From: Phormidium ambiguum IAM M-71
GTDB lineage: Bacteria > Cyanobacteriota > Cyanobacteriia > Cyanobacteriales > Aerosakkonemataceae
Direction of reading: 5' to 3'
Assembly: GCF_001904725.1 (NCBI RefSeq)
Contig: NZ_MRCE01000027.1
Span: forward strand, 1 to 35,054
DNA: 35,054 nt
The notes beneath the pieces were generated by a model, which was given only the letters and a program-made list of their open reading frames with translations, was not told where the DNA came from and did no database searches. Shown here one piece after another: positions 15,815-24,171 of this stretch (positions are counted from its first letter, which is position 1; each line of letters opens with the position of its first letter). Made by a program: the position numbers and the translations under genes.

Positions 15815-16250
15815 CGCTGTCACCGAGTTTTTGAGGTTATTGCAGTGCTTATCCTTAATTAATAGCCAATGCCAAGGCAAATCAGTGAAATTGGGTTTGT
15901 AGACCCCTCAGATAAAGGCAAGGGATTCTCAGATTCAGAACATCGCCAGACTAGAGAAGTAAACTACGAGGAGAGTAAAATTACGTATTCTTTTTTTTAA
16001 ATTAAATTCATTTTCTCAGTACATATAGCTATTGCAGCTTATGGTTACCTGAAGTAAAGCAATATTCTTTACGGAAACTTTATGATAACTTTACAGGTAG
16101 CTTACAGATTTTACTAAATCTTTAAACTACTCCATAATAATTCTTGTTATCCTCACTAAGTAAGGTCAGTGTTTCTACGGAATGGGTTATGAAATAGCCA
16201 GTAAGTAGTAAGTTAATCATCGACTTGTTATTGCTAAAGGAGGCTAAGTG
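15815..16250. other. Divergent intergenic region before the polysaccharide locus
   Basis: Separates the minus-strand cyclase gene from the plus-strand leader ORF. It is A/T-rich, with no trustworthy gene on either strand. Both promoters should be here, but no clear -35/-10 pair stands out. Its right end carries AAGGAGG at 16237-16243, the Shine-Dalgarno sequence of the 45-codon ORF. Confidence 0.45.
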
Positions 16251-16388
16251 GTGACTGTCTCTCTACTAACAAACTTAACCGATTTTTTCCCCTCCAGCAT
16301 TTCCTGTCAATTCTGGAAACTAGAAACTAGTCAAAACACCACAAAAATAAAAATTAATTCAGTCATTCATTCAACAGTTATTTTTTAG
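16251..16388 (+). CDS. Putative leader peptide or small protein, 45 aa
   Basis: A short ORF begins with GTG at 16251 (a second in-frame GTG is at 16248) and ends with TAG at 16386-16388. AAGGAGG at 16237-16243 lies seven bases before the GTG at 16251, the best ribosome binding site in this part of the window. The peptide (TVSLLTNLTDFFPSSISC then a Lys/Thr/Asn-rich half) has no recognisable domain and is not a convincing membrane protein. The stop is 12 bases before the ATG of the WecG-type gene, whose own ribosome site is weak, so translational coupling or an attenuating leader is plausible. It could also be a chance ORF behind a relic binding site. Confidence 0.4.
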   Translation: MTVSLLTNLTDFFPSSISCQFWKLETSQNTTKIKINSVIHSTVIF

Positions 16389-16400
16389 TGAGACAAATTT

Positions 16401-17216
16401 ATGAAATCGGTCAACATTCTAAATTTATCAATTGATAATTTATCCAAGGTAGAATTATTGGACAAACTAGAGTCAGGTGGTGTAGTGTTTACACCAAATG
16501 TAGACCATTTGATCAAGTTACAAAAAGACCAAGAGTTTTACAAGGCTTATGATATTGCAACTTATAAGGTTTGTGATAGTCAGATAGTCATGTATGCTTC
16601 TAAGTTTTTAGGTACTCCTTTAAAAGAGAAGATTTCTGGTTCAGATTTGTTCCCGGCTTTTTATAATTATTACAAAGACAATGAAAACATTAAAATTTTC
16701 TTGTTAGGAGCGGCAGAAGGAGTCGCAAAAAAGGCTCAAGAACAAATTAACCATAAAGTAGGCAGAAATATGATTGTAGCTTCTTATTCTCCTTCTTTTG
16801 GGTTTGAGAATAACGAAGCAGAATGCCTGAAAATAGTAGACATGATTAATCAGTCTGGTGCTACTGTACTAGCGATTGGCGTGGGAGCACCAAAACAGGA
16901 AAAATGGATTGCTCTCTATAAAGAGAAGCTATCTAATATTAAAATTTTTCTGGCATTAGGTGCAACGTTAGATTTTGAAGCTGGACATAAAAAAAGAGCA
17001 CCACAATGGATGAGTGTTGTTGGGGTTGAGTGGTTACATAGATTAATGTCTGAACCTCAAAGACTGTGGAAAAGATATTTAGTGGATGATTTACCATTTT
17101 TTTGGTTAGTGGTGAAACAAAAGCTCAATTTCTACAGTCAACCATTTAAGAAAGTGGGTTCTAGTTTGAATGAAGTAACACAAGAATACTTTCGGGAAAC
17201 TTTACTGAAATCATAG
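16401..17216 (+). CDS. WecG/TagA/CpsF family glycosyltransferase (GT26)
   Basis: A 271-residue enzyme that transfers a sugar (ManNAc, ManNAcA, glucose or similar) from a nucleotide donor to a polyprenyl-diphosphate-linked acceptor at the inner face of the cytoplasmic membrane. Family motifs are TPNVDHL at 31-37, the conserved Asp in VCDSQ at 57-61, FLLGAAEGVA near 100-109, GVGAPKQEKW at 160-169, GATLDFEAG, and APQWM...GVEWLHRLMSEPQRLWKRYL. The C-terminal amphipathic helices serve membrane binding. It is the only plus-strand member of the polysaccharide locus and is convergent with the eleven-gene minus-strand block. AGTGAG about eight bases upstream is a weak Shine-Dalgarno sequence. Confidence 0.92.
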   Translation: MKSVNILNLSIDNLSKVELLDKLESGGVVFTPNVDHLIKLQKDQEFYKAYDIATYKVCDSQIVMYASKFLGTPLKEKISGSDLFPAFYNYYKDNENIKIFLLGAAEGVAKKAQEQINHKVGRNMIVASYSPSFGFENNEAECLKIVDMINQSGATVLAIGVGAPKQEKWIALYKEKLSNIKIFLALGATLDFEAGHKKRAPQWMSVVGVEWLHRLMSEPQRLWKRYLVDDLPFFWLVVKQKLNFYSQPFKKVGSSLNEVTQEYFRETLLKS

Positions 17217-17293
17217 TTAATTCTCACAAATAGTATTAGCAAAAAATGTAGGGTTAATTCATTAATTAATCCTACATTACTAATTCACCCCAA

Positions 17294-17319
17294 ACCCCTC
17301 CCCGTAAACGGGGAGGGGC
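17294..17319 (+). terminator. GC-rich hairpin after the WecG-type gene
   Basis: CCCCTCCCCG (17295-17304) pairs perfectly with CGGGGAGGGG (17309-17318) around TAAA. It lies about 80 bases past the stop of the plus-strand gene and 120 before that of the minus-strand GH74-like gene. There is no long T run on either side, so it is either a factor-assisted bidirectional terminator or a copy of a common cyanobacterial CCCCTCCCCG-type repeat. Confidence 0.6.
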
Positions 17320-17440
17320 AATAATTAAGCATAATTTTACAAAGAATTGGTACAAGTTCTGAAGAAGATAGAAGAGGGTACACTGAATTTGGTAAAGGGC
17401 TAGAAACCCTTCTTTTTATCCTTTTACCATCTACTTTTTG

Positions 17441-19711
17441 CTATGGTGACTGAGTATTCCGATAATAAATTCCTCTACCATTTGTACCAATAAAAACTAG
17501 TCCAAATTGCTGTTTACTTGCTTCCATGACGTTAGGTTTGTTACCTATTGGTTGGGATCGATCGCTAATAGCAGTCCAAGTTCTACCTCTATCTAAAGAG
17601 CGAAAAATACCTTCACTTTTGCCGGAAACTTTGCCATATAAATAGAGTGCAGGTATTTTACTTCCTTGGGGTGGTTTACCTAAAGCAAATAAATAAGCTC
17701 TTTCGACTGTGGGAATTTTAGTAAAGTTTTTGCCACCATTTGTAGAGCGGAATAAGCCATCTTTATCTAGGCTTAACCAAAGTTCGCCTTTAACTCCGGG
17801 AGCGGTTTTTAAAGCGTGCCAGCGATCGCGCAGCAAAGATTCATTAACAATTTCAAAATTAGCGCCTCCGTCGGTACTGCGATACAATTTGCCGCTAGCA
17901 TAATAATAAAATGTTTTACCATCAACCGGATCGGCGGCTAAAGGTTGCGCCCAATTCCAAGGGCCTTTTGCTCCTTTTGGCAAGGTAGAAATTTCGCTCC
18001 AGTTTTTTCCGCCATCCTTAGTAATTAAAGGTTTTTCATCACTAATAGTTACTAAGAAAACGTCAGGATTAGTTGCCGAAACTGCTACTCGTAACGGCAT
18101 CTTTTTCTCTGGAAAGTTTGGTAATTTCTGCCAACTTTTCCCTCCATCATTAGAAATTGCACCACCAAAAGTTTTGTTCCAACGTTTCCCACTAATTCGT
18201 ACTATTCTTAATGGATTCTTTTCCTGATATGCAATTCCATAAGTATCTTGAAATGAAAGGCCATTCCCACCGAATTCTTGCTGCGGAAACCTGTCTAATC
18301 CATCTTTATGATTAAACCCATCTACATCAGCCATGCCACTAAGTAAAACTGAACCTTTGGGCGGAGAAACTAAAGCAAATGTGACTAACTCTTCATGTCC
18401 TTGCTGATAATTTCTCCAAACAACTGGATTAGATTTAATATTTTCCGTTTGCCAAATTCCGTACCAATCTGTTAACCAAACTCTATCCTTTGTATATGGA
18501 TCGAAGGCAAGAGAGGAAATCCAAGGTTGTCTGAGCATAATCCCATTCCACCAAGGAACAGTACTATTCATTGAACGTTGAATTTCTGTCCAATTGTTTC
18601 CCCCATCTAAGGAACGATAAATTTTTGTCCCAGGTCTTTCTCCCAACGCTACTAATATTTCTTCGGGATTATTGGGATTGATACTAATAGCATTGAATAC
18701 AGCTTTCACGTTTTTTGGGGTAATATTTTGCCAAACATTATCCTGATATTTGCTAACACCTTGTTCACCCTCGCTTGTAACGTATAAAGTGCCGTCAGGA
18801 CTAATAGCAATCCGTCTTACTGACTGAGGACTACCTGAAAGTTTCTGCCAAGTAACACCTGTATCTGTAGATTTATAGATACCATCTCCGTAAGCGTTGG
18901 CATAAACTAAACCTGACTTTTTACTATCAAATAAAATAGCCGAAATTCCGATATCTTTTTCTGGTGTACCGAGAAAAGATGTAACTTTAGTCCAACTTTT
19001 TCCAGCATTTACTGATTTCCATAAGCCATCGCGTCGAGAGCCAAAGAAAATAATGTCGGAATTAAAGGGATTAACTGCTAATCTTTCACCAGCCCAACGT
19101 TTTTTTTGGTTGCCACCCATTGGCAAATCTATGTTTAATTTAGTCCAAGTTTGACCGCGATCGCTAGATTTAAAAATACTACCTTTTTCCCATAAATATT
19201 TTCCCGCAGCAATGTAAACAATATTCGGATTTTTCAGATCGAGTGCTAAAGCTTCGCCGCCATAATAGTTACTTTGGGATAGGGAAAAATGGTCAGTTAG
19301 CGGTATCCAACTTTGATTTTGGGGATTCCAACGATAAAATCCACCTACATCTGTTTTGATGTAAATAAGATTTTTTTCTAAGGGGTGTAAAAATATTCCT
19401 GTAACGTAGCCACCACCGCCGATCGATACGTTTTTCCATTTAGTAGATGCAGTTACTCTTTGTTGCGCCACAATAGCTGCATTTGGTGGTGCTAGGGAAT
19501 GGAAAAAATGGTTAACAGCTTTGATTTGCTGAAGTGAAATGATAGTAGCAATGAAAATGATTAAAAAGCGGATTGATTGACTGGTAAAACTACTTTTTTT
19601 CAACCCGAATCTTGGCAAAGAATTTAAAACTATATTCGCTGTGAATAGTAGAACAGCGAATATAGCTAAACAAGTTAAGAGATCTTTTGCGATCGCTTGC
19701 CAGTAAGCCAT
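17441..19711 (-). CDS. Membrane-anchored GH74-like glycoside hydrolase
   Basis: A 756-residue protein. Two hydrophobic helices (about 10-32 and 46-66) anchor it, and the rest is an extracytoplasmic tandem seven-bladed propeller built of BNR-like repeats (SxDxGxTW at several places: SSDRGQTW, STDTGVTW, SLDGGNNW, SNDGGKSW, SLDRGRTW). The start IGGGGYVTGIFLHP and YIKTDVGGFYRW (Asp 121) and the later GHEELVTFALVSPP with SGMADVDGF (Asp 462) match the places of the two catalytic Asp of GH74 xyloglucanases. GH74 enzymes cut beta-1,4-glucan backbones inside or at ends. Here it is the last gene of an EPS operon, eight bases after a GT2 gene, so it may trim or release the polymer. The spacing between the Asp residues is shorter than I recall for classic members, so the substrate is open. 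Confidence 0.8.
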   Translation of the reverse strand: MAYWQAIAKDLLTCLAIFAVLLFTANIVLNSLPRFGLKKSSFTSQSIRFLIIFIATIISLQQIKAVNHFFHSLAPPNAAIVAQQRVTASTKWKNVSIGGGGYVTGIFLHPLEKNLIYIKTDVGGFYRWNPQNQSWIPLTDHFSLSQSNYYGGEALALDLKNPNIVYIAAGKYLWEKGSIFKSSDRGQTWTKLNIDLPMGGNQKKRWAGERLAVNPFNSDIIFFGSRRDGLWKSVNAGKSWTKVTSFLGTPEKDIGISAILFDSKKSGLVYANAYGDGIYKSTDTGVTWQKLSGSPQSVRRIAISPDGTLYVTSEGEQGVSKYQDNVWQNITPKNVKAVFNAISINPNNPEEILVALGERPGTKIYRSLDGGNNWTEIQRSMNSTVPWWNGIMLRQPWISSLAFDPYTKDRVWLTDWYGIWQTENIKSNPVVWRNYQQGHEELVTFALVSPPKGSVLLSGMADVDGFNHKDGLDRFPQQEFGGNGLSFQDTYGIAYQEKNPLRIVRISGKRWNKTFGGAISNDGGKSWQKLPNFPEKKMPLRVAVSATNPDVFLVTISDEKPLITKDGGKNWSEISTLPKGAKGPWNWAQPLAADPVDGKTFYYYASGKLYRSTDGGANFEIVNESLLRDRWHALKTAPGVKGELWLSLDKDGLFRSTNGGKNFTKIPTVERAYLFALGKPPQGSKIPALYLYGKVSGKSEGIFRSLDRGRTWTAISDRSQPIGNKPNVMEASKQQFGLVFIGTNGRGIYYRNTQSP

Positions 19712-19719
19712 CTTTTTAA

Positions 19720-20751
19720 CTACGCTAATTGGCTAGACTGTTCTTGCATAATCTGGCGTTTTTGATTTGCACCAGTGATTTTTAACCCCAGATTTTCTAG
19801 TTTGGAGTATAAATTTTTCGGTAACAAGCAAAGCAAATAAGCTGCTGCACCTGTTAATATAGTCCGTCGAGGTTCTGCTAACAAAATTTGCCAGTGCGTC
19901 AACAAAGCACTGTTAAAAAGTTTAACTGCCATTGCGCCATCTTCTAAAGTCACAGCGCGACGAGCTAAATATCTTAAATGATATGCTCTGGCTGGATTTT
20001 CCCATTGAGCGACAATTTCAGGAGCATAAGAACGAGTTTTTTCAATTAATTGTTCCCATGACTCTTGCTTTTTCATTAACTTAGCAGAAATGCCTTCTGA
20101 ATTAACGCGATATAAAGTTAAGGCTTCGGGAATTCCTTCAATTTCCCAATTAGTTTGTATACCAATGCGGAACCAACAATCAAGATCTTGAGAACCTTGC
20201 AATCGTTCATCCCAATAAAAATCCTCTACAGTACCGTAGCGATTATCTTGGTATTTAATTTCTTCAAAGACTTCTTTGCGGATTACTGCTGCGGAACCAT
20301 TCCCGATCGGATTGCGACAAATTAAATGACCAATGCTAATATCTGTTAACTTGGGCATTTGGTAAATGCCTAAAGGCTTTCCTTCTTCATCAATAAAAGC
20401 CGATCGACTAAAACTTAAGCCAACTTTGGGAGAACTTTCTAAATGAGCTATATGTTTTTCTAACTTTTCTGGTAGCCAAATATCATCGCCATCTAAAAAA
20501 GCTAAATACGCACCTTGTGCATGACGAATTCCATTATTTCTTGCTGCATTCGCCCCCCGATTTGGTTGGCGAATGATTTTAATTCTGGGATCTGTAAATT
20601 GCTGGCAAATTTCTATACTTCTGTCAGGAGAACCATCATCAACTATGATTAATTCCCAATAAGGATAGGTTTGATTTAAAACTGATTCTACGGTGGCAGC
20701 AATGTACTTTTCCATACCGTAAACAGCAACAATAATAGAAACGTTTTTCAT
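19720..20751 (-). CDS. GT2 family glycosyltransferase (tandem copy A)
   Basis: A 343-residue GT-A enzyme. The N-terminal catalytic domain has SIIVAVYGMEKYI, NQTYPYWELIIVDDGSPDRS (nucleotide-binding Asp), ARNNGIRHAQGAYLAFLDGDD (metal-binding DxD type) and a mid-domain SQDLDCWFRI. The C-terminal third is helical and moderately hydrophobic (AAAYLLCLLP) and probably touches the membrane. It belongs to the tandem pair with the gene at 20785-21816. The two share length, order of motifs and C-terminal NLxSKLE/QQIEKF-type tails ending in QEQS. Donor sugar unknown. GGGACA lies about five to ten bases before the ATG. Confidence 0.92.
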   Translation of the reverse strand: MKNVSIIVAVYGMEKYIAATVESVLNQTYPYWELIIVDDGSPDRSIEICQQFTDPRIKIIRQPNRGANAARNNGIRHAQGAYLAFLDGDDIWLPEKLEKHIAHLESSPKVGLSFSRSAFIDEEGKPLGIYQMPKLTDISIGHLICRNPIGNGSAAVIRKEVFEEIKYQDNRYGTVEDFYWDERLQGSQDLDCWFRIGIQTNWEIEGIPEALTLYRVNSEGISAKLMKKQESWEQLIEKTRSYAPEIVAQWENPARAYHLRYLARRAVTLEDGAMAVKLFNSALLTHWQILLAEPRRTILTGAAAYLLCLLPKNLYSKLENLGLKITGANQKRQIMQEQSSQLA

Positions 20752-20784
20752 TTTAATGTCCCAATAAGTTAAAACTAAAATTGC

Positions 20785-21816
20785 TTAAACTGTTTGTCCA
20801 GATTGCTCTTGCAGAATTTTTCTTTGTTGCATAAATCCAGAAATTTTGGCAGCAAATTTTTCTATTTGTTGATAGAAAGATTGAGGTAAAAGCCAAAGTA
20901 AATAAGCAGCAAATAAGATTCTCAAAGTACGGCGTGGTTCCTCTAACAAAACGCGCTTATCAGTAACTAAAGCTTGGTTAATTAACTTTACTGCTAAAGA
21001 ATTGGCTTTCATTCTTACAGCATTACGAGCCAAGTAGCGTAACTGATATGCTTTACCGTAACTTTCCCATTGTGCTATTTTTTCAGGTGCATAAGCGCGA
21101 GTTTTTTCAATGACTTTTTCCCAAGATTCTAATTGCTTAAGTACATTAGCTGAAAGTCCACCGGAATTAACTCGATAAAAAGTTAAAACATCAGGAATCC
21201 CCTCAATTTTCCAAGGAGTTGTCATCACAATTCTTAACCAACATTCTATATCTTCTGACTGCCGGAAACAATCATCGAAATAGAAATCTTCGACTTCACC
21301 GTAAAGGTTAGCTTGATAGCGAATTGCCTCAAATACTTCGCGTTTAATTACTACTGCTGAACCGTTACCGATCGGACTTCCACGCAATAAACAAGGAACA
21401 TCAATATTGTTTAATTGCGGCATAGTATAAATGCCCAAAGGTTTTCCTGCTTCATCAATAAAAGCAGAACGATTAAAACTAACTCCTACTTCTGGTGCAG
21501 CTTCTAAATGAGCAACATTTTTTTCCAGCATTTCTGTAAGCCACATATCATCGCTATCCAAAAATGCTAAATAATCTCCTGTCGCGTGACGAATTCCTGT
21601 GTTTCTTGCTCCAGCCAAACCGCGATTTTTTTGACTTATGATTTTAATTCTGGGGTCGTCGAATTGTTGGCAAATTTCGATACTGCGATCGGGAGAACCG
21701 TCATCAACAATGATTAATTCAAAATTTTGGTAAGTTTGATTTAGTACCGACTGTACAGTATCAGATATGTACTGTTCAACTTTATAAACAGGAATGATGA
21801 CAGATACTTTTTTCAT
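20785..21816 (-). CDS. GT2 family glycosyltransferase (tandem copy B)
   Basis: A 343-residue paralogue of the next gene. It has SVIIPVYKVEQYI, NFELIIVDDGSPDRS, ARNTGIRHATGDYLAFLDSDD and SEDIECWLRI. It differs in the acceptor-facing middle part (CLLRGSPIGNGSAVV, YGEVEDFYFDDCFRQ) but keeps the same tail architecture. A tandem duplication followed by divergence is the simplest account, giving two related sugar additions in one repeat unit. The ATG has GGAGGTGAG just upstream, a strong ribosome site. It lies 28 bases after the flippase gene and 33 before copy A. Confidence 0.92.
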   Translation of the reverse strand: MKKVSVIIPVYKVEQYISDTVQSVLNQTYQNFELIIVDDGSPDRSIEICQQFDDPRIKIISQKNRGLAGARNTGIRHATGDYLAFLDSDDMWLTEMLEKNVAHLEAAPEVGVSFNRSAFIDEAGKPLGIYTMPQLNNIDVPCLLRGSPIGNGSAVVIKREVFEAIRYQANLYGEVEDFYFDDCFRQSEDIECWLRIVMTTPWKIEGIPDVLTFYRVNSGGLSANVLKQLESWEKVIEKTRAYAPEKIAQWESYGKAYQLRYLARNAVRMKANSLAVKLINQALVTDKRVLLEEPRRTLRILFAAYLLWLLPQSFYQQIEKFAAKISGFMQQRKILQEQSGQTV

Positions 21817-21844
21817 TGGCTCACCTCCAGCATTTTAAAAGTTA

Positions 21845-23131
21845 TTAGCTAACATTTTGAGGCACTTTTTCTGCGTTTTTACCAAAAACATAATTAGTAG
21901 CCCAAATAGTAAATAAAGGCATAAAAATCCAGTGGCTTAATAAAACAGATACAGCCACTCCCATTGCGCCCCAATTAACTCCTATTAGCAAACCCAAGGC
22001 AAATACAACAGTAAAGAGAATATTACCTCGTAAGCTTAAATTAGGTTTATCAATAGCAGCCAATAGATTCGTAGCAGCTAAAAAATAAGGGCGAGGAATT
22101 GCAGATAAACAAATAACGATCAAAATAGGAACAGCACTAGCCCATTTTTGGCTAAAAACTATTGGCACATAGAAAGGAGCTAAACTAGATTGTAGTAAAA
22201 CCAAAGGAATTATGATTTTAGTTATGGTTTTTAGGCTGCTAAAATAACGCTTTTTAAACTCAGGCCAATTTGTTCTGGCTGCACATAAATGAGGATATAA
22301 AGCGACGGTTATAGATTGAATTATACTTAAACTAATTCCTAAACCAGCATTGAAAGCAAAAAAGTATATACCTAATTCTGTGACTCCTAAAAAGCGACCG
22401 ATGATCAAATAATCAAGGTTATTTCTTAAGGCTGATAAAAGTGCAATACCTAAAAAATTAACGCCAAATCGAAATATTTCTCCCCAGTACTTAGTAGTAA
22501 ATCCCTGCTTTAGTCGCCAGTTACAATTTTTTAAACTGAAAATTATATCAATTGGTGAAGCGAATATTTTCGGCATAATAATCGCCCACATACCCCCACC
22601 GAAAAAAGCAAAAATTGCAGTTAAAATGTTGCCTGTTGAAACTTGAACTGTACTACTAATAGCCGTGATTTTTAAACGGTTTTCTCTTTGAATTAGTGCT
22701 GATTGAATTCTGCCAAAAGGAGTAATTAAATAAACAGTTGCTAACAAACAAATTGGTACAATCAGTCGATCATCATTGTAAAATCTCGCTACTGGGAAAG
22801 CCGCGATACACTGCAAAAAAAATACTCCGAAACAAACTAACCAATTTAGCCAGTATGCACTGTTACAGATAGATTCCAGATTTTCTTTATCAGCCTGAAT
22901 TACTTTGCCAGCAATTCCAATTCTGGTAAATACTTGAGTGAATTCGTAAACTGTTAACACTAATGCAGCTAAACCATAGTCATAAGGACTTAAAAAGCGT
23001 GCCAAAATGACTGTTGTTAACAAACGAGAAACCCGAACAATTAATTCGCCACCACCTAACCAGCTTAGGTTGCGAATGAAATCATTATTCAGTTTGCTTT
23101 TTAACGTTGTTAATGATTGGTTTATGTTCAT
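21845..23131 (-). CDS. Oligosaccharide flippase (Wzx-like)
   Basis: A 428-residue membrane protein of the polysaccharide-exporter (MATE/MOP) superfamily with about 12 predicted helices. The N-terminal SWLGGGELIVRVSRLLTTVILARFLSPYDYG is typical of the WzxC branch. It should flip undecaprenyl-diphosphate-linked repeat units to the periplasmic side for Wzy. Neighbour genes supply the polymerase and chain-length protein, completing a Wzx/Wzy pathway. The ATG at 23131 fits the usual short cytoplasmic start; AGGCAG lies near it. Confidence 0.92.
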   Translation of the reverse strand: MNINQSLTTLKSKLNNDFIRNLSWLGGGELIVRVSRLLTTVILARFLSPYDYGLAALVLTVYEFTQVFTRIGIAGKVIQADKENLESICNSAYWLNWLVCFGVFFLQCIAAFPVARFYNDDRLIVPICLLATVYLITPFGRIQSALIQRENRLKITAISSTVQVSTGNILTAIFAFFGGGMWAIIMPKIFASPIDIIFSLKNCNWRLKQGFTTKYWGEIFRFGVNFLGIALLSALRNNLDYLIIGRFLGVTELGIYFFAFNAGLGISLSIIQSITVALYPHLCAARTNWPEFKKRYFSSLKTITKIIIPLVLLQSSLAPFYVPIVFSQKWASAVPILIVICLSAIPRPYFLAATNLLAAIDKPNLSLRGNILFTVVFALGLLIGVNWGAMGVAVSVLLSHWIFMPLFTIWATNYVFGKNAEKVPQNVS

Positions 23132-23158
23132 GATTTCTGCCTAATTTAGTAATAAAGT

Positions 23159-24139
23159 TTAGCTTTGAGAAGTTATAGGTTTAGTAGTGGGACTAGGGAA
23201 TACTTTGCCCAATAAGTGAGAAATATTTGTCGAAAGTTTGTAAGGCAGAAGTCTCATTAATATTACTTTTAATAGTAATCTTTGGGTTTTGCGTTCTAGC
23301 AAAATTGGTGGAGAAAACAGAATAGATTTTCTGATGTTTCTACTTGCTTGTTTTACTCCTTTTTCATCCAAAGCATGAGCTAGAGACAACTGCACTAAAA
23401 AGCGGTAGCTGTTAGCTAAACTGCGTTTTTTCAAATATTTAAGTTCTTCAGGTGCTAATTGAAAAGCTCTTTCTGTGACTATGAGAATGTATTTTTCCAT
23501 CACATCTACTTTCGATGTCATTGATTGGGAAGAACGACGATAAAGAATTTGATATTTAGGGACTAAAACAAAGGGACATAGAGCAGCTAACCGCAGATAA
23601 TAATCCCAATCTTCTACTGATTTAAGTGTAGAGTCGAATCTGCCAGCGGCTTCGATAAACTTGCGGCGTACCATTAGGTTTGAGCCACTAGAAATAAAGT
23701 TTCTAATTAACAATTGGGGATAAACATTACCTTGATGATACAAGGGTTCCCAAGCATACATATATTCGCTATGTTCGTTAATAAAAGCAGTCCAACTGTA
23801 AGCGACTCCTGCTTCTGGATGTTGTTGTAAAGCAGTTACTTGAGACTCTAGTTTGTCTGGTGTCCATAAATCATCTGCATCAATAAAAGTAATAAATTCT
23901 CCTGTAGCTTTTTCGATTCCCCGATTTCGAGCTACTGGCAATCCGCCGTTAGGAAAAGTATAAACCTTGAGTCGCAAATCATTGATTTTGCTAAGAAGTT
24001 CTACTGTTGAGTCTGTAGAACCATCATTGATGACAATTATTTCAAAATCAGTAAAAGTTTGCTTTTGCAAAGATTCGATCGTTTCTAAAATAGTCTTTTC
24101 TGCATTGTAAGCAGGAATTATGACTGATACAGTGGGCAT
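23159..24139 (-). CDS. GT2 family glycosyltransferase
   Basis: A 326-residue GT-A enzyme with SVIIPAYNAEKTI, TDFEIIVINDGSTDSTV, ARNRGIEKATGEFITFIDADD and SVEDWDYYLRLA. It is less related to the tandem pair (different C-terminal half: LAHALDEKGVKQASRNIRKS, LKVILMRLLPYK). AGGT lies nine bases before the ATG. It sits between the polymerase and flippase genes with about 30 bases on each side, clearly cotranscribed. Donor and acceptor unknown. Confidence 0.92.
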   Translation of the reverse strand: MPTVSVIIPAYNAEKTILETIESLQKQTFTDFEIIVINDGSTDSTVELLSKINDLRLKVYTFPNGGLPVARNRGIEKATGEFITFIDADDLWTPDKLESQVTALQQHPEAGVAYSWTAFINEHSEYMYAWEPLYHQGNVYPQLLIRNFISSGSNLMVRRKFIEAAGRFDSTLKSVEDWDYYLRLAALCPFVLVPKYQILYRRSSQSMTSKVDVMEKYILIVTERAFQLAPEELKYLKKRSLANSYRFLVQLSLAHALDEKGVKQASRNIRKSILFSPPILLERKTQRLLLKVILMRLLPYKLSTNISHLLGKVFPSPTTKPITSQS

Positions 24140-24171
24140 AATTAGTACCTCTTTGTGATTTTATAATTAAG

